This document shows, piece after piece, positions 1 to 9,238 of a stretch of DNA of 64,000 nt. The translations under genes and the position numbers were made by a program. The stretch is from Armatimonadota bacterium. Its GTDB lineage: Bacteria > Armatimonadota > HRBIN16. The notes under the pieces are model-generated. The model searched no databases and was not told the origin of the DNA. It saw only the letters and a list, made by a program, of their open reading frames with translations. Numbering within the stretch: the stretch's first letter is position 1; each line of letters begins with the position of its first letter. Location: assembly GCA_026003195.1 (NCBI GenBank), contig BPGU01000002.1, positions 310,001 through 374,000 on the forward strand, given 5' to 3'.

Positions 1-36
1 GATTATACTTGCTCTGGTATGGGCTGGGAGACAGGC

Positions 37-1197
37 ATGGAGCAAACGCGGGCAGAGGGTAGCAGGTCTCTCCTCTTCCTCATCAATAGCCTAGCCTTCG
101 GGGGAGCGGAAACGCAGCTGGTGCGTGTCGCCATGCAGCTGAAGCAGCGCAGCTGGGATGTGAGGATCGTTACTTTGATTCCCCCTCAAGCGTACGTGGA
201 AGAACTGGAAAGTGCTGGCATCCCCGTGACCACGCTGGGTATGCGACGAAAAATACCCGACCCTCGTGCCATCCTGCGCCTGGCTCGTTTGGTACGGTTG
301 TGGAAACCCGACATCGTGCACAGCCACATGGTACATGCGAATATTCTGGTGCGTGTCACACGCCCTCTGGCTCCGGTGCCAGTGCTCGTCTGCAGTGTAC
401 GCAGCATCTACGAAGGCAGTCGCCTGCGCGAGTTACTGTACCGCCTGACCGATCCTCTGTGCGATATGACCACACACGTCTGCCAGGCAGGTGCACAGCG
501 GTATGTACGGATAGGCGCAGTGCCAGAGCACAAAATGCGATATATCCCCAACGGCGTAGACACCGGCGCATTCTGCCCGAATGAAGAGGCTCGTGCGAGG
601 CTGCGCTCGGAACTGGGCGTGCAAGACGCTTTCGTATGGCTGGCGGTAGGGCGTTTCGAGACTCCCAAGGACTACCCAAACCTGCTGACAGCTTTTGCAC
701 AGGTTGTGCCACACTGCCCGAACAGCCTGCTGCTTCTCGCGGGCGACGGTCCGTTGCGCGGCGAGATGGAAAATCTGGTGTGCTCGCTGGGAATACAACC
801 TCATGTGAGGTTCCTGGGTATACGGCGGGATGTTCCTCAGTTAATGAACGCTGCCGACGCCTACGTAATGTCTTCCTCGCGCGAAGGTCTCCCCAACGTG
901 TTGCTGGAAGCGCACGCTACCGGTTTGCCTGTTGTTGCGACCGATGTGGGGGGCAACCGCGAGATAGTAGTAGATGGTGTGACTGGCTTCATCGTACCTC
1001 CGCGCAACCCGGGTGCCCTGGCTCAGGCAATGCAGAGGATGGTAAACATGGACGAAAGCGAGCGTTTGCAGATGGGAGCGGCGGGCAGACAGCATATTAT
1101 CGAAAACTACAGCATGGAGCGTGTGTTGCAACAATGGGAAGATCTGTACCGCGAGCTGCTGAGCAGGAGAGGCATTCAGATAGCCCCGAAGCGATGA
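37..1197 (+). CDS. GT4-family glycosyltransferase (exopolysaccharide cluster)
   Basis: This is a retaining glycosyltransferase of family GT4 (GT-B fold), expected to add a sugar to a lipid-linked oligosaccharide at the cytoplasmic face of the membrane. The N-terminal half opens with a strand and a glycine-rich loop (FLINSLAFGGAETQLVRVA), typical of the acceptor domain. The C-terminal donor domain has the EX7E motif (SREGLPNVLLEAHATGLP) followed by VVATDVGG. The length of 386 residues is normal for the family. I chose ATG 37 because GGGAG lies just upstream; ATG 19 is also open. A TATACT box at 4-9 could belong to a promoter whose -35 lies outside the window. The stop overlaps the next ATG (ATGA), so translation is probably coupled. 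The sugar specificity cannot be read from sequence. Confidence 0.9.
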   Translation: MEQTRAEGSRSLLFLINSLAFGGAETQLVRVAMQLKQRSWDVRIVTLIPPQAYVEELESAGIPVTTLGMRRKIPDPRAILRLARLVRLWKPDIVHSHMVHANILVRVTRPLAPVPVLVCSVRSIYEGSRLRELLYRLTDPLCDMTTHVCQAGAQRYVRIGAVPEHKMRYIPNGVDTGAFCPNEEARARLRSELGVQDAFVWLAVGRFETPKDYPNLLTAFAQVVPHCPNSLLLLAGDGPLRGEMENLVCSLGIQPHVRFLGIRRDVPQLMNAADAYVMSSSREGLPNVLLEAHATGLPVVATDVGGNREIVVDGVTGFIVPPRNPGALAQAMQRMVNMDESERLQMGAAGRQHIIENYSMERVLQQWEDLYRELLSRRGIQIAPKR

Positions 1198-2369
1198 TCC
1201 AACTGGTGCACATCACCACCTCGCCACTGTTCCTAAACTTCTTTCGGGGACAGGTGGCGTACATGAAGGAGAGGGGCTTGCATACCAGCATCATCACCTC
1301 ACCGGGTGAGTTGCTGGAGCAGTTCGCGCAAAAAGAAGAGGTGGAAGCATACCCTGTGCTCATGCATCGGCGCATCACTCCTCTGCATGACCTGCTTGCA
1401 CTGGCACGCATCTACCGGATACTGCGCCGTGTTCGTCCGCATATCGTCCATGCTCACACACCGAAAGGCGGTTTGCTGGGAACGATAGCAGCCTGGCTCT
1501 GCCGCGTGCCTGTGCGGATATACCACATTCGCGGACTTCCCTACCTTGCGGCATCAGGTATGAAACGCAGCCTCCTGCGCTGGAGCGAGAAGGTTGCCTG
1601 CACGCTGGCACATCAAGTGCTGTGCGTCAGCCACTCCATTCGGCAGATAGCCATCGAGGAAGGTCTGTGTCCGGCAGACAAGATAAAGGTACTGGCTTCA
1701 GGAAGCGGTCAGGGTGTGGATGCGGAACAGCGGTTCAATCCCAGTCGGTTTAGCGAGCGGGAGAAACGGGAACTGCGCTCTCGACTGGGCATTCCCGAAG
1801 AGGCTCTGGTGGTCGGCTTTGTGGGCAGGATAGTGCGCGACAAGGGAATAGTGGAGTTGGCAGAAGCGTGGCAGTGTTTACGCGAAGATTACCCTCAGGC
1901 GCACCTGCTGCTTGTGGGCGACTACGAAGAACAAGACCCCGTGCCGAACGACGTACGAAAAATGCTGGACAACGACCCGCGTGTGCATATTACCGGCTGG
2001 CTAACCGATACTGCCCCGTATTACGCCATCATGTATCTTCTGGTGCTGCCCTCCTATCGTGAAGGTTTTCCCAACACACCTCTGGAAGCGGCAGCGATGG
2101 AGCTGCCTGTCGTGGCTACCGACATTCCCGGCTGCCGAGATGCAGTGGAAGCAGGTCCAACCGCCTTGCTGGTTCCGCCGGGAGATGCTCGCGCCTTGGA
2201 GGATGCTATCCGTCGCTACCTGGATGACCCCCTTCTGCACCAGCAGCATGGCAAAGCCGGTCGTGAGCGTGTGCTTCGGCTCTTCCGGCAGGAAATACTC
2301 TGGCAGGCGTTGTATGAGGAATACGTGTTCTGGCTGAGAAGGAAGAACGTGCTGCCTGTGCTCGAATAA
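1194..2369 (+). CDS. GT4-family glycosyltransferase
   Basis: This is a second GT-B fold glycosyltransferase of 391 residues, similar in layout to its upstream neighbour but clearly diverged. The acceptor domain begins MIQLVHITTSPLFLNFFRGQ and contains VHAHTPKGGLLG. The donor domain carries VGFVGRIVRDKG and an EX7E motif (YREGFPNTPLEAAAMELP) followed by VVATDIPG. The family resembles CapM/WbpL-associated transferases that extend polyprenyl-linked glycans. The reading frame is open further upstream, but ATG 1194 overlaps the previous stop and gives the expected N-terminus. It ends five bases before the sugar transferase start, so the genes form one operon. The exact donor sugar is unknown. Confidence 0.9.
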   Translation: MIQLVHITTSPLFLNFFRGQVAYMKERGLHTSIITSPGELLEQFAQKEEVEAYPVLMHRRITPLHDLLALARIYRILRRVRPHIVHAHTPKGGLLGTIAAWLCRVPVRIYHIRGLPYLAASGMKRSLLRWSEKVACTLAHQVLCVSHSIRQIAIEEGLCPADKIKVLASGSGQGVDAEQRFNPSRFSEREKRELRSRLGIPEEALVVGFVGRIVRDKGIVELAEAWQCLREDYPQAHLLLVGDYEEQDPVPNDVRKMLDNDPRVHITGWLTDTAPYYAIMYLLVLPSYREGFPNTPLEAAAMELPVVATDIPGCRDAVEAGPTALLVPPGDARALEDAIRRYLDDPLLHQQHGKAGRERVLRLFRQEILWQALYEEYVFWLRRKNVLPVLE

Positions 2370-2374
2370 CCGCC

Positions 2375-3019
2375 ATGCGTTCACCGCTGTTGAAACGTCT
2401 GATAGATATCATCGGGGCAAGTGTGGGGGTTCTGCTTACTGCTCCGTTAATGCTTGTGCTGGCTCTACTGGTGCGCCTGACAATGGGAAAGCCGGTTCTG
2501 TTCCGCCAAACGCGCCCTGGGCTGCACGGCAAGCCCTTTGTCATGCTCAAATTCCGCACCATGACCGACCAGCGTGATGCCAGCGGTGAACTGTTGCCCG
2601 ATGAGCTGCGTCTGACCAGATTCGGCAGATGGCTGCGCAGTACCAGTCTGGATGAACTACCGGAACTGTTCAATGTGCTGAAAGGGGAGATGAGCCTGGT
2701 GGGACCGCGTCCTCTGTTGATGGAGTACCTGCCACGCTACACTCCTGAACAGGCACGTCGCCATGAGGTGAAGCCCGGCATCACCGGTTGGGCACAGGTA
2801 AACGGGCGCAATGCGCTGAGCTGGGAGGAGAAGTTCCAGCTGGACGTGTGGTATGTGGACCACTGGAACCTGTGGCTGGACATGAAGATTTTACTGCTGA
2901 CTATCTGGAAAGTGCTGAAGCGAGAGGGTATCAGTGCAGAGGGATCTGCAACCATGCCTGTTTTTACGGGGAATGCCAGTCAGGAGGGCTCACAGGCTTG
3001 CCAGGCAAAGAGACCATAG
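2375..3019 (+). CDS. Polyprenyl-phosphate sugar phosphotransferase (PglC/WcaJ C-terminal type)
   Basis: This 214-residue protein is a monotopic phosphoglycosyl transferase that moves a sugar-1-phosphate from a UDP-sugar to undecaprenyl phosphate, the first membrane step of repeat-unit assembly. It starts with one hydrophobic re-entrant helix (residues about 5-32), then KPVLFRQTRPG, LKFRTM, the catalytic pair in STSLDELPEL (Asp-Glu) and MSLVGPRPLL, and ends with the basic PGITGWAQVNGRN segment. It is the short PglC form and lacks the four-helix N-terminal domain of WcaJ/WbaP. A comparable membrane domain appears instead on the SDR protein at 4892. Its 3' end overlaps the acetyltransferase gene by about 20 bases. 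Confidence 0.92.
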   Translation: MRSPLLKRLIDIIGASVGVLLTAPLMLVLALLVRLTMGKPVLFRQTRPGLHGKPFVMLKFRTMTDQRDASGELLPDELRLTRFGRWLRSTSLDELPELFNVLKGEMSLVGPRPLLMEYLPRYTPEQARRHEVKPGITGWAQVNGRNALSWEEKFQLDVWYVDHWNLWLDMKILLLTIWKVLKREGISAEGSATMPVFTGNASQEGSQACQAKRP

Positions 3020-3633
3020 CTGTTATCGGAGCGGGAGGGCACGCCAGGGTAGTCATTGGCACTCTGCAGGCTGCGGGGTTGCCTGCAGGAGCGGTCTTTG
3101 ACGACAACCCCTCCACATGGGATACGGAGATACTGGGCGTGCCCGTTCTTGGTGCTGTGAGCCGCGTGACCGAAGAGGGCTACCGCCGGGCAGTGATTGC
3201 CATTGGAGATAACGCTACACGTCGAAGGCTGTCTGTACAATTACGGGGTGTTGAGTGGGTCACGGTCGTACATCCGCAGTCGTGGATACACCCGTCGGTG
3301 CAGATAGGAGAAGGAACGGTAGTTTTTGCTGGCGCGGTGATTCAGCCCGAAGCGCGCATTGGTAGCCATGTCATCATCAACACCGGTGCGACTGTCGATC
3401 ATGAGTGCGTCATCCACGATTACGCACATATCGCCCCGGGTGTCCATCTGGCTGGTCGGGTAGAGATAGGAGAAGGGGCATTCATTGGCATCGGAAGCAG
3501 CGTTATTCAATGCTGCAAAGTGGGAGACTGGTCGGTAATTGGCGCCGGCGCCGCGGTGATTCGAGACATTCCTGGCGGCGTGACAGCTGTGGGAGTGCCC
3601 GCAAGGGTTATCAAGTCTGGCTTCACACCATAG
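2998..3633 (+). CDS. Sugar O/N-acetyltransferase, NeuD/PglD family
   Basis: This 211-residue protein has an N-terminal nucleotide-binding-like domain (AVIGAGGHARVVIGTL) followed by a left-handed beta-helix built from hexapeptide repeats (from about residue 95: IHPSVQIGEGTVVFAGAVIQ and onward), and it ends with the loop GVPARVIKSG. This is the architecture of PglD, which N-acetylates UDP-4-amino-sugars, and of NeuD. The start is TTG 2998: the frame is open upstream, but the family N-terminus falls here, and GGAGG sits eight bases upstream. Its place between a PglC-like transferase and a DegT aminotransferase suggests a UDP-diacetamido-sugar pathway like that for bacillosamine. The acyl donor is presumably acetyl-CoA. 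Confidence 0.88.
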   Translation: MPGKETIAVIGAGGHARVVIGTLQAAGLPAGAVFDDNPSTWDTEILGVPVLGAVSRVTEEGYRRAVIAIGDNATRRRLSVQLRGVEWVTVVHPQSWIHPSVQIGEGTVVFAGAVIQPEARIGSHVIINTGATVDHECVIHDYAHIAPGVHLAGRVEIGEGAFIGIGSSVIQCCKVGDWSVIGAGAAVIRDIPGGVTAVGVPARVIKSGFTP

Positions 3634-3657
3634 AAGAGCTACGCAACGGGAGAGAGG

Positions 3658-4845
3658 ATGATGGGGCAAGTGATTCAGCGAACGTTTGCTCCCTGGCCGC
3701 ACTTTGAAGAGGATGAGATAGAAGCGGCGGTACGGGTGCTGCGTTCGGGGAAGGTGAACTACTGGACAGGTGAAGAGGGGCGTCTGTTCGAGAAAGAGTT
3801 CGCCGCCTTTGCTGGTTGCGAGTATGCGGTCGCGCTGGCAAATGGTAGTGTGGCGCTGGAGCTGGCTTTATATGCTCTGGGCATCGGCGAAGGTGATGAG
3901 GTGGTGGTCACCAGCCGAACCTTCGTCGCGTCGGCGAGCTCGGTGGTGTTGCGTGGAGCCAGGCCGGTCTTTGCCGATGTAGACCCCAACAGCCAGAACA
4001 TTACCGCCGAAACCGTCAGCGCGGTGCTCACGCCGCACACGAAGGCGATTATCGCGGTGCATCTGGCTGGATGGCCCTGTGAGATGGATGAAATCATGGC
4101 TCTGGCACAGGAGCACGGGTTGTGGGTCATCGAAGACTGCGCACAAGCACATGGTGCTACCTACAAAGGGCGCCCTGTCGGAGGTTTGGGGCACGTCGCC
4201 GCGTGGTCGTTCTGTCAGGACAAAATCATGACCACCGGTGGCGAAGGCGGAATGCTCACCACCAACGATCGCACCCTCTGGGAGAGAGCATGGTCGTACA
4301 AGGATCACGGCAAAAGCTACGAGGCGGTGTATCATCGCCAGCATCCGCCCGGGTTTCGCTGGCTGCATGAAACGTTCGGTACGAACTGGCGCATGACCGA
4401 AATGCAATCTGCCATCGGGCGGGTGGCTCTGCGCAAGGTACCCCGCTGGGTGGCGATTCGAAGACGTCATGCACAAATCCTCACAGAACGGTTCCTGCAA
4501 ACACCGGGGTTGCGTGTCACTATTCCTCCAGACCATATCGGACATGCTTATTACCGATACTATGTCTTCGTCCGCCCCGAAATGCTTCAGCCTGACTGGA
4601 ACCGCGACCGGATTATGGTGGAGCTGAATCAACAGGGCATCCCCTGCAATGTGGGCAGTTGCAGTGAGGTGTATCTGGAGAAATCCTTTGAGCATGCCGG
4701 GTTACAGCCATCTCAGCGGCTACCGGTGGCTCAGCAGCTGGGTGAAACCTCGCTGGCGTTTCTGGTTCATCCCACCCTGAGCGAAGAAGATATGCAGGAT
4801 ATTGCGAACGCGGTCTCGAAAGTGATGGAAAAAGCCTGCCGATAA
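3658..4845 (+). CDS. DegT/DnrJ/EryC1/StrS-family sugar aminotransferase (PglE-like)
   Basis: This PLP-dependent aminotransferase of 395 residues would convert a nucleotide-linked keto-sugar to an amino-sugar with glutamate as donor. Typical motifs include a conserved ANGSVALELALYALG near residue 60, EDCAQAHGATYKG near 155-170, and the PLP-binding Lys189 in SFCQDKIMTTGGEGG. The C-terminal half has RMTEMQSAIGRVALRK, normal for the family. ATG 3658 and ATG 3661 are both possible starts, preceded by a purine-rich GGGAGAGAGG. The gene lies directly after the PglD-like acetyltransferase, so the pair probably makes an N-acetylated amino sugar from a 4-keto intermediate. The matching 4,6-dehydratase may be outside the window. 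Confidence 0.92.
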   Translation: MMGQVIQRTFAPWPHFEEDEIEAAVRVLRSGKVNYWTGEEGRLFEKEFAAFAGCEYAVALANGSVALELALYALGIGEGDEVVVTSRTFVASASSVVLRGARPVFADVDPNSQNITAETVSAVLTPHTKAIIAVHLAGWPCEMDEIMALAQEHGLWVIEDCAQAHGATYKGRPVGGLGHVAAWSFCQDKIMTTGGEGGMLTTNDRTLWERAWSYKDHGKSYEAVYHRQHPPGFRWLHETFGTNWRMTEMQSAIGRVALRKVPRWVAIRRRHAQILTERFLQTPGLRVTIPPDHIGHAYYRYYVFVRPEMLQPDWNRDRIMVELNQQGIPCNVGSCSEVYLEKSFEHAGLQPSQRLPVAQQLGETSLAFLVHPTLSEEDMQDIANAVSKVMEKACR

Positions 4846-4891
4846 TTTTGCTGGGTTTCGTTGGGAGCATACCTGCCATGAGGTGGGAGTG

Positions 4892-6499
4892 ATGAACTTG
4901 CTTCGCGAGTATTTGCGGGAGGAGATAGGAAAAGTGAATTGGCGGCGGTGGATGAACAGCGACATCTTGCTGCGTATACTGGTGGATGCTTTGATGGTAA
5001 ACCTGTCGCTGTTGTTTGCGCTTTTGTTGCACTATCTGTGGGTAGTGGGCGTAACGGGCGTCGTAGCAAATGCCCCTGCCGCACTGCGTGAGCATCTGCA
5101 TATCTTTGCGCGGTGCAGCTGGATATTAACCCTCATTGCACTAACTGTCTTTTGCCTCAGCGGGTTCTACACACACAGCCGACTGTACCAGGGGCGCTAC
5201 AAAGCAATAGTTATCTTGCAAGCGGTCACAGTAGCCTACCTGCTGCTGGGTTTTCTGGCTTATCTGCTGCCGGGATATCTGCCTCTGCAGCGGGCAGTGC
5301 TTTTGCTATCCTGGGGTATGACACTGGCTGTGGTGATGACGACTCGGCTTGGGGCAAGGGTATGGAAGGTGCTGGCGTCCGCCGAGCGAAGGTATTTCAG
5401 CAAGCCCGCCCCCGATCGTCCCGTACGCAATGTGCTGGTCATCGGCGGGGCAGGTTACATCGGTTCCGCGCTTCTGCCCAAACTGCTGGAAAGAGGCTAT
5501 TTTGTGCGCTTGCTGGACCTGTTCCTCTACGGTACGGAGTCCATCGAGCCATATGCCGACCATCCACGCCTCGAGATTGTGAAGGCTGACTTCCGGCAGA
5601 TAGACAAAGTGGTAGAATGCATGAAAGGCATGGACGCGGTGGTGCATCTGGGTGCTATTGTGGGCGACCCTGCCTGTGCGCTGGATGAAGACCTGACCAT
5701 TGACGTAAACCTGATAGCCACGCGCACCATCGCCGAAATCGCTAAGGGCTCAGGAGCCAGCCGCTTCATCTTCGCCAGCACGTGCTCGGTGTACGGAGCA
5801 AGCGATGAGATACTGGATGAACGTTCCAGCCTGAATCCTGTTTCACTATATGCCAAGAGCAAAATCGCCTCTGAGCGTGTGCTTCACAGTCTTGCTTCGC
5901 CGGAGTTTGCCCCGATTATCCTGCGTTTCGGCACTATCTACGGCTTATCTGGTCGTATCCGCTTCGACCTGGTGGTGAATCTGCTGACCGCTAAAGCGGT
6001 GGTGGATGGGAAAATCACCATCTTCGGCAACGACCAGTGGCGGCCGTTTGTGCATGTAGACGATGCCGCTACCGCCATCGTCAAGGTGCTGGAGGCTCCT
6101 CTGGCTCTGGTGCGTAATCAGGTGTTCAACGTCGGCTCCGATGAGCAGAACTATACCCTGCAGCAGGTAGGCGAGTTGATCCACCGTCTTGTTCCCACTG
6201 CCGAGATCATCAGCATGGGCTCCGACGGCGACCGACGCAATTACAGGGTAAACTTCGGCAAGATTCGTCGGGTGCTTGGTTTCAAACCTCGCTGGACACT
6301 GGAACAAGGTGTTCAACAGGTTATAGAAGCCCTTCGGAGTGGCATGATCAAAGACTATCGGGATGCCCGCTACAGTAATGTCAAGTTCCTCAGCGAAGAA
6401 GGGGTTTCTCGCCTCTTCCGCTATCAGAACGGCTGGGCGCACGCGCTGATCAACGAAGCACCTCGCTCTCAGCAGCCCGTTGGTCATGATGTGGAGTGA
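4892..6499 (+). CDS. Membrane-anchored SDR NAD-dependent epimerase/dehydratase
   Basis: This 535-residue protein fuses an N-terminal membrane domain (about residues 25-165, with four likely transmembrane segments) to a complete extended short-chain dehydrogenase domain. The SDR part starts with the Rossmann motif [20 protein letters not shown], has a Ser in [11 protein letters not shown] and the catalytic YAKSK (Tyr-x3-Lys), and ends with family sequence around [14 protein letters not shown]. It probably epimerises or dehydrates a nucleotide sugar at the membrane. The TM-plus-SDR plan recalls CapD/WbpM/PglF, but the SDR part is of the WcaG/GalE kind and lacks their altered TDKAVNP motif. ATG 4892 follows AGGTGGGAG. 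The 3' end overlaps the oxidase gene. Confidence 0.85.
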   Translation: MNLLREYLREEIGKVNWRRWMNSDILLRILVDALMVNLSLLFALLLHYLWVVGVTGVVANAPAALREHLHIFARCSWILTLIALTVFCLSGFYTHSRLYQGRYKAIVILQAVTVAYLLLGFLAYLLPGYLPLQRAVLLLSWGMTLAVVMTTRLGARVWKVLASAERRYFSKPAPDRPVRNVLVIGGAGYIGSALLPKLLERGYFVRLLDLFLYGTESIEPYADHPRLEIVKADFRQIDKVVECMKGMDAVVHLGAIVGDPACALDEDLTIDVNLIATRTIAEIAKGSGASRFIFASTCSVYGASDEILDERSSLNPVSLYAKSKIASERVLHSLASPEFAPIILRFGTIYGLSGRIRFDLVVNLLTAKAVVDGKITIFGNDQWRPFVHVDDAATAIVKVLEAPLALVRNQVFNVGSDEQNYTLQQVGELIHRLVPTAEIISMGSDGDRRNYRVNFGKIRRVLGFKPRWTLEQGVQQVIEALRSGMIKDYRDARYSNVKFLSEEGVSRLFRYQNGWAHALINEAPRSQQPVGHDVE

Positions 6500-7682
6500 T
6501 GTGCTTATCGTCGGAGGGGGCATCGTCGGGCTGGCGACTGCCTACCAGCTGACCCGCAACTATCCTCACCTGCGCGTGCGGGTGTTAGAAAAAGAACAGC
6601 GACTCGCGCAGCATCAGTCGGGCAGGAACTCCGGTGTGCTGCACTCCGGTATCTACTACAAGCCCGGCAGTCTGAAAGCCATTAACTGCCGCCAGGGCAG
6701 GTCGCTGATGCTGGCTTTCTGCGAACGCGAAGGGATACCCTTGGAAATCTGCGGCAAAGTCATCGTCGCCACTGAGGAGCGTGAGCTGCCTACTCTGCAG
6801 ATGCTGGTACAGCGTGGTCAGGCAAACGGTGTGCGCTGTGAAACCATCACTGGTGAGCGATTGCGTGAGCTGGAACCGCATGCAGCGGGACTGCAGGCGA
6901 TATATGTACCCGAAGCGGGTATCGTCGACTTCCGTCAGGTTTGCGAAAGGCTGGCAGAGAGAGTGCGCGAAGCGGGCGGCGAAGTGGTGACAGAAGCGAA
7001 GGTGCTGGCAGTGCGAGAAACCTCCGACTCTGTAGAGGTCTGCACGTCACAGGGCGACTTTACTGCCCGTTACTTCGTGAACTGTGCAGGTCTTTATTCC
7101 GACGAGATAGCGAAGGTTAGCGGCGTTCACCCTCCCGCGCGAATCGTGCCCTTTCGGGGTGAGTACTATCTGCTCTCCGAAGAGGCACGGGGGATTTGCC
7201 GGAACCTGATATATCCCGTACCAGACCCGCGATTCCCGTTCCTCGGCGTGCATTTCACCCGCACTATCTCTGGAGAAGTAGAGTGTGGACCGAACGCCGT
7301 ACTGGCTTTCGCCCGGGAGGGCTATCATAAAACCGACGTACGCTGGCGCGAGCTGTGGGCAACGCTCACATACCCGGGCTTCTGGCGTCTGGCGCGACGA
7401 TACTGGCGTACCGGATTGGGCGAGATGTGGCGGTCAGTCAGTAAGCGCGCGTTTGTCATGTCCCTGCAACGGCTCGTGCCCGAAGTCCGCGAGGAATATC
7501 TGCGCCCGGCGCAGGCGGGAGTGCGCGCTCAGGCGGTAGCGCCCGATGGCAGCATGCTGGACGACTTTGTGTGGGTGGATACTCCGCGTGCGGTACATGT
7601 GCTGAACGCTCCCTCCCCGGCAGCGACCGCCTCGCTGGCTATCGGAGAGACGATTGTGCAACGACTGTCAGAGAGGCTCTAG
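6486..7682 (+). CDS. lhgO: L-2-hydroxyglutarate oxidase / FAD-dependent oxidoreductase
   Basis: This is a DAO-superfamily flavoprotein of 398 residues. The FAD-binding GxGxxG motif lies at the N-terminus ([20 protein letters not shown]), followed by the family signature [20 protein letters not shown]. The C-terminal region [17 protein letters not shown] is also typical of LhgO. It oxidises L-2-hydroxyglutarate back to 2-oxoglutarate and passes electrons to the quinone pool. It overlaps the 3' end of the SDR gene by 14 bases, so it belongs to the polysaccharide operon. Some nucleotide-sugar dehydrogenases (the WbpB/WlbA type) reduce 2-oxoglutarate to 2-hydroxyglutarate, which would explain the linkage. 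Start could be ATG 6486 or 6489. Confidence 0.88.
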   Translation: MMWSDVLIVGGGIVGLATAYQLTRNYPHLRVRVLEKEQRLAQHQSGRNSGVLHSGIYYKPGSLKAINCRQGRSLMLAFCEREGIPLEICGKVIVATEERELPTLQMLVQRGQANGVRCETITGERLRELEPHAAGLQAIYVPEAGIVDFRQVCERLAERVREAGGEVVTEAKVLAVRETSDSVEVCTSQGDFTARYFVNCAGLYSDEIAKVSGVHPPARIVPFRGEYYLLSEEARGICRNLIYPVPDPRFPFLGVHFTRTISGEVECGPNAVLAFAREGYHKTDVRWRELWATLTYPGFWRLARRYWRTGLGEMWRSVSKRAFVMSLQRLVPEVREEYLRPAQAGVRAQAVAPDGSMLDDFVWVDTPRAVHVLNAPSPAATASLAIGETIVQRLSERL

Positions 7683-7684
7683 AA

Positions 7685-9043
7685 ATGCGTGTGCTCGTCG
7701 TCCTTGTTCTGGTAATGGTTATGCTGACAGCGTATCTCACAGCACACTCGGAAGATATTTCACCCCAGAACGCTCCCGAAAGCGACCTGGTAGCCCATCT
7801 GCTGGCGCACACGCAAAACATCTCTCTTCGGCTTGCTCCGTTCACCCAGCGTGTGTGGAGCGAAAGCGACCTGTTACGCCTTTGCGCTGAAACTGACACC
7901 CCGCGGTCGGAAGCCATCCGCAGGCTCTTGCAGGGCGACAGCGCACCACAAGCACGCGCCGCGGCTGGGCTCGCGTTGTGGACAGGTGAAAGAGAACCTC
8001 GTCTGGCATGGAGGGTATCAGGCATATACAGTGTGGCTCCACAGGCAGACATGGTGTTTTCAGTGGATACCACACGATCGCTCTACGAACAGCGTGCTAT
8101 CATGCCCTGGCTGTACACCGCCCAGTTGCGAGTGTATACTTCGCTGGGCGAATGGCGCATTGGTCAGGCTCCTCTACGCTGGGGAGGCGGATATTCGGGC
8201 GCGATGCTGCTCTCCGATACTGCACCACCTCTCTTCCACCTGGGTTACCGCAAGCAATGGCATTTGGGCAAACGGCTGGGCACATGGCAGTTCGAGCAGA
8301 TAGCCACCGTGTTTGAGGAGAATGGTTCGTCCCGCTATGTGATGGCAAGGCGCTTCTCCCGTGCGCTCTCTCCTCAGTGGGAAATCTCTCTGGCAGAGGC
8401 TTTCAAGGCAAACAAGCTGCCAGCAGGGCTCTCCGCAATGGTTTTGCCTTTCTACCTGTATCAGCACCTGCTTGCCTGGCGGGTTTATGACGGCAAAGAT
8501 GAATGGTTTAACTACATAGCGGATTTACAGGTGCAGTACCGCTTCGCACAGCAAAGGGTATATCTGGATCTGCTGCTGGACGACCTGCAGGCTCCACGCT
8601 GGCTTACCCGTTTCCGTTACACGACGCCGCGCAAGTCGGGGGTCTTAATAGGCTATCACACCCCACTGGCTAACGGCGGACAATTCATCGCAGAGATAGC
8701 GCATACCGACGGCAACCCCGGTGGAGGAACGTACTCTTACAAAATCCCCGAAAACCGCTGGCGATACCGGGATGCAGTGCTGGGACATCCTGCTGGAACC
8801 AATCGCGACATGCTGTGGCTTCGTGCCGACATCCCACTGGGAGAGAAAGCATATCTAGCAGTAGAATACGCCAATTCCCGTCTTGCCAACGCTACTCCTG
8901 AGGTTCCCGTCGGCACGGCGTGGACGGCTCACCTCTACTGGCTGCTGGGAGAGGAGTGTACGCTGGGCGTTTGCTGGCAGCGAAACACTGCTCGCGACGG
9001 ACAGGCAGACCGCTGGCTTCTGGGGATAGGAACGGTCTTCTGA
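7685..9043 (+). CDS. Wzi-like outer-membrane beta-barrel protein (capsule assembly)
   Basis: This 452-residue protein begins with a signal peptide (MRVLVVLVLVMVMLTAYLTA), so it is exported. The body is rich in alternating aromatic and polar strands and ends with a terminal phenylalanine (GIGTVF), as outer-membrane barrels do. The segment GEWRIGQAPLRWGGGYSGAMLLSD matches my recollection of the Wzi capsule-assembly family, in which a conserved W-G-G/P-G-Y motif is followed by SDxAPP. It starts three bases after lhgO and closes the polysaccharide operon. A role in anchoring or organising surface polysaccharide is likely. The family call rests on motif resemblance and barrel features, not on alignment. 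Confidence 0.7.
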   Translation: MRVLVVLVLVMVMLTAYLTAHSEDISPQNAPESDLVAHLLAHTQNISLRLAPFTQRVWSESDLLRLCAETDTPRSEAIRRLLQGDSAPQARAAAGLALWTGEREPRLAWRVSGIYSVAPQADMVFSVDTTRSLYEQRAIMPWLYTAQLRVYTSLGEWRIGQAPLRWGGGYSGAMLLSDTAPPLFHLGYRKQWHLGKRLGTWQFEQIATVFEENGSSRYVMARRFSRALSPQWEISLAEAFKANKLPAGLSAMVLPFYLYQHLLAWRVYDGKDEWFNYIADLQVQYRFAQQRVYLDLLLDDLQAPRWLTRFRYTTPRKSGVLIGYHTPLANGGQFIAEIAHTDGNPGGGTYSYKIPENRWRYRDAVLGHPAGTNRDMLWLRADIPLGEKAYLAVEYANSRLANATPEVPVGTAWTAHLYWLLGEECTLGVCWQRNTARDGQADRWLLGIGTVF

Positions 9044-9047
9044 GGCT

Positions 9048-9204
9048 TTACTGGTCTATCCACATATCCTCACCGTACCTTTACCTGAAGAGGGCTTTTA
9101 CCTGCTGAACACTGGCGTCACAGCCAGCCCCCCAGCCTGCCAGCTGGCTTGCCCTCGGCGTGGGCATCGCTGGGATAGTCGGTCTGCGCAGACGGCGAGT
9201 GTAG
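9048..9204 (+). pseudogene. Remnant of a PEP-CTERM protein gene (frameshifted tail)
   Basis: Bases from about 9140 to 9204 translate as PASWLALGVGIAGIVGLRRRRV followed by a stop, which is a near-perfect PEP-CTERM sorting tail: a Pro-rich start, a hydrophobic helix and an Arg cluster. In this frame an upstream stop (TGA at about 9106) blocks translation. Shifting by one base at the C6 run (9128-9133) joins the tail to an upstream open stretch ending GFYLLNTGVTASP. There is no start codon or ribosome-binding site of its own, and the upstream part overlaps the end of the Wzi-like gene. It is best read as a decayed or misassembled PEP-CTERM gene. Confidence 0.6.
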
Positions 9205-9238
9205 ACCGAAGCAATCTTTTCACCGCACATTGTATGTT

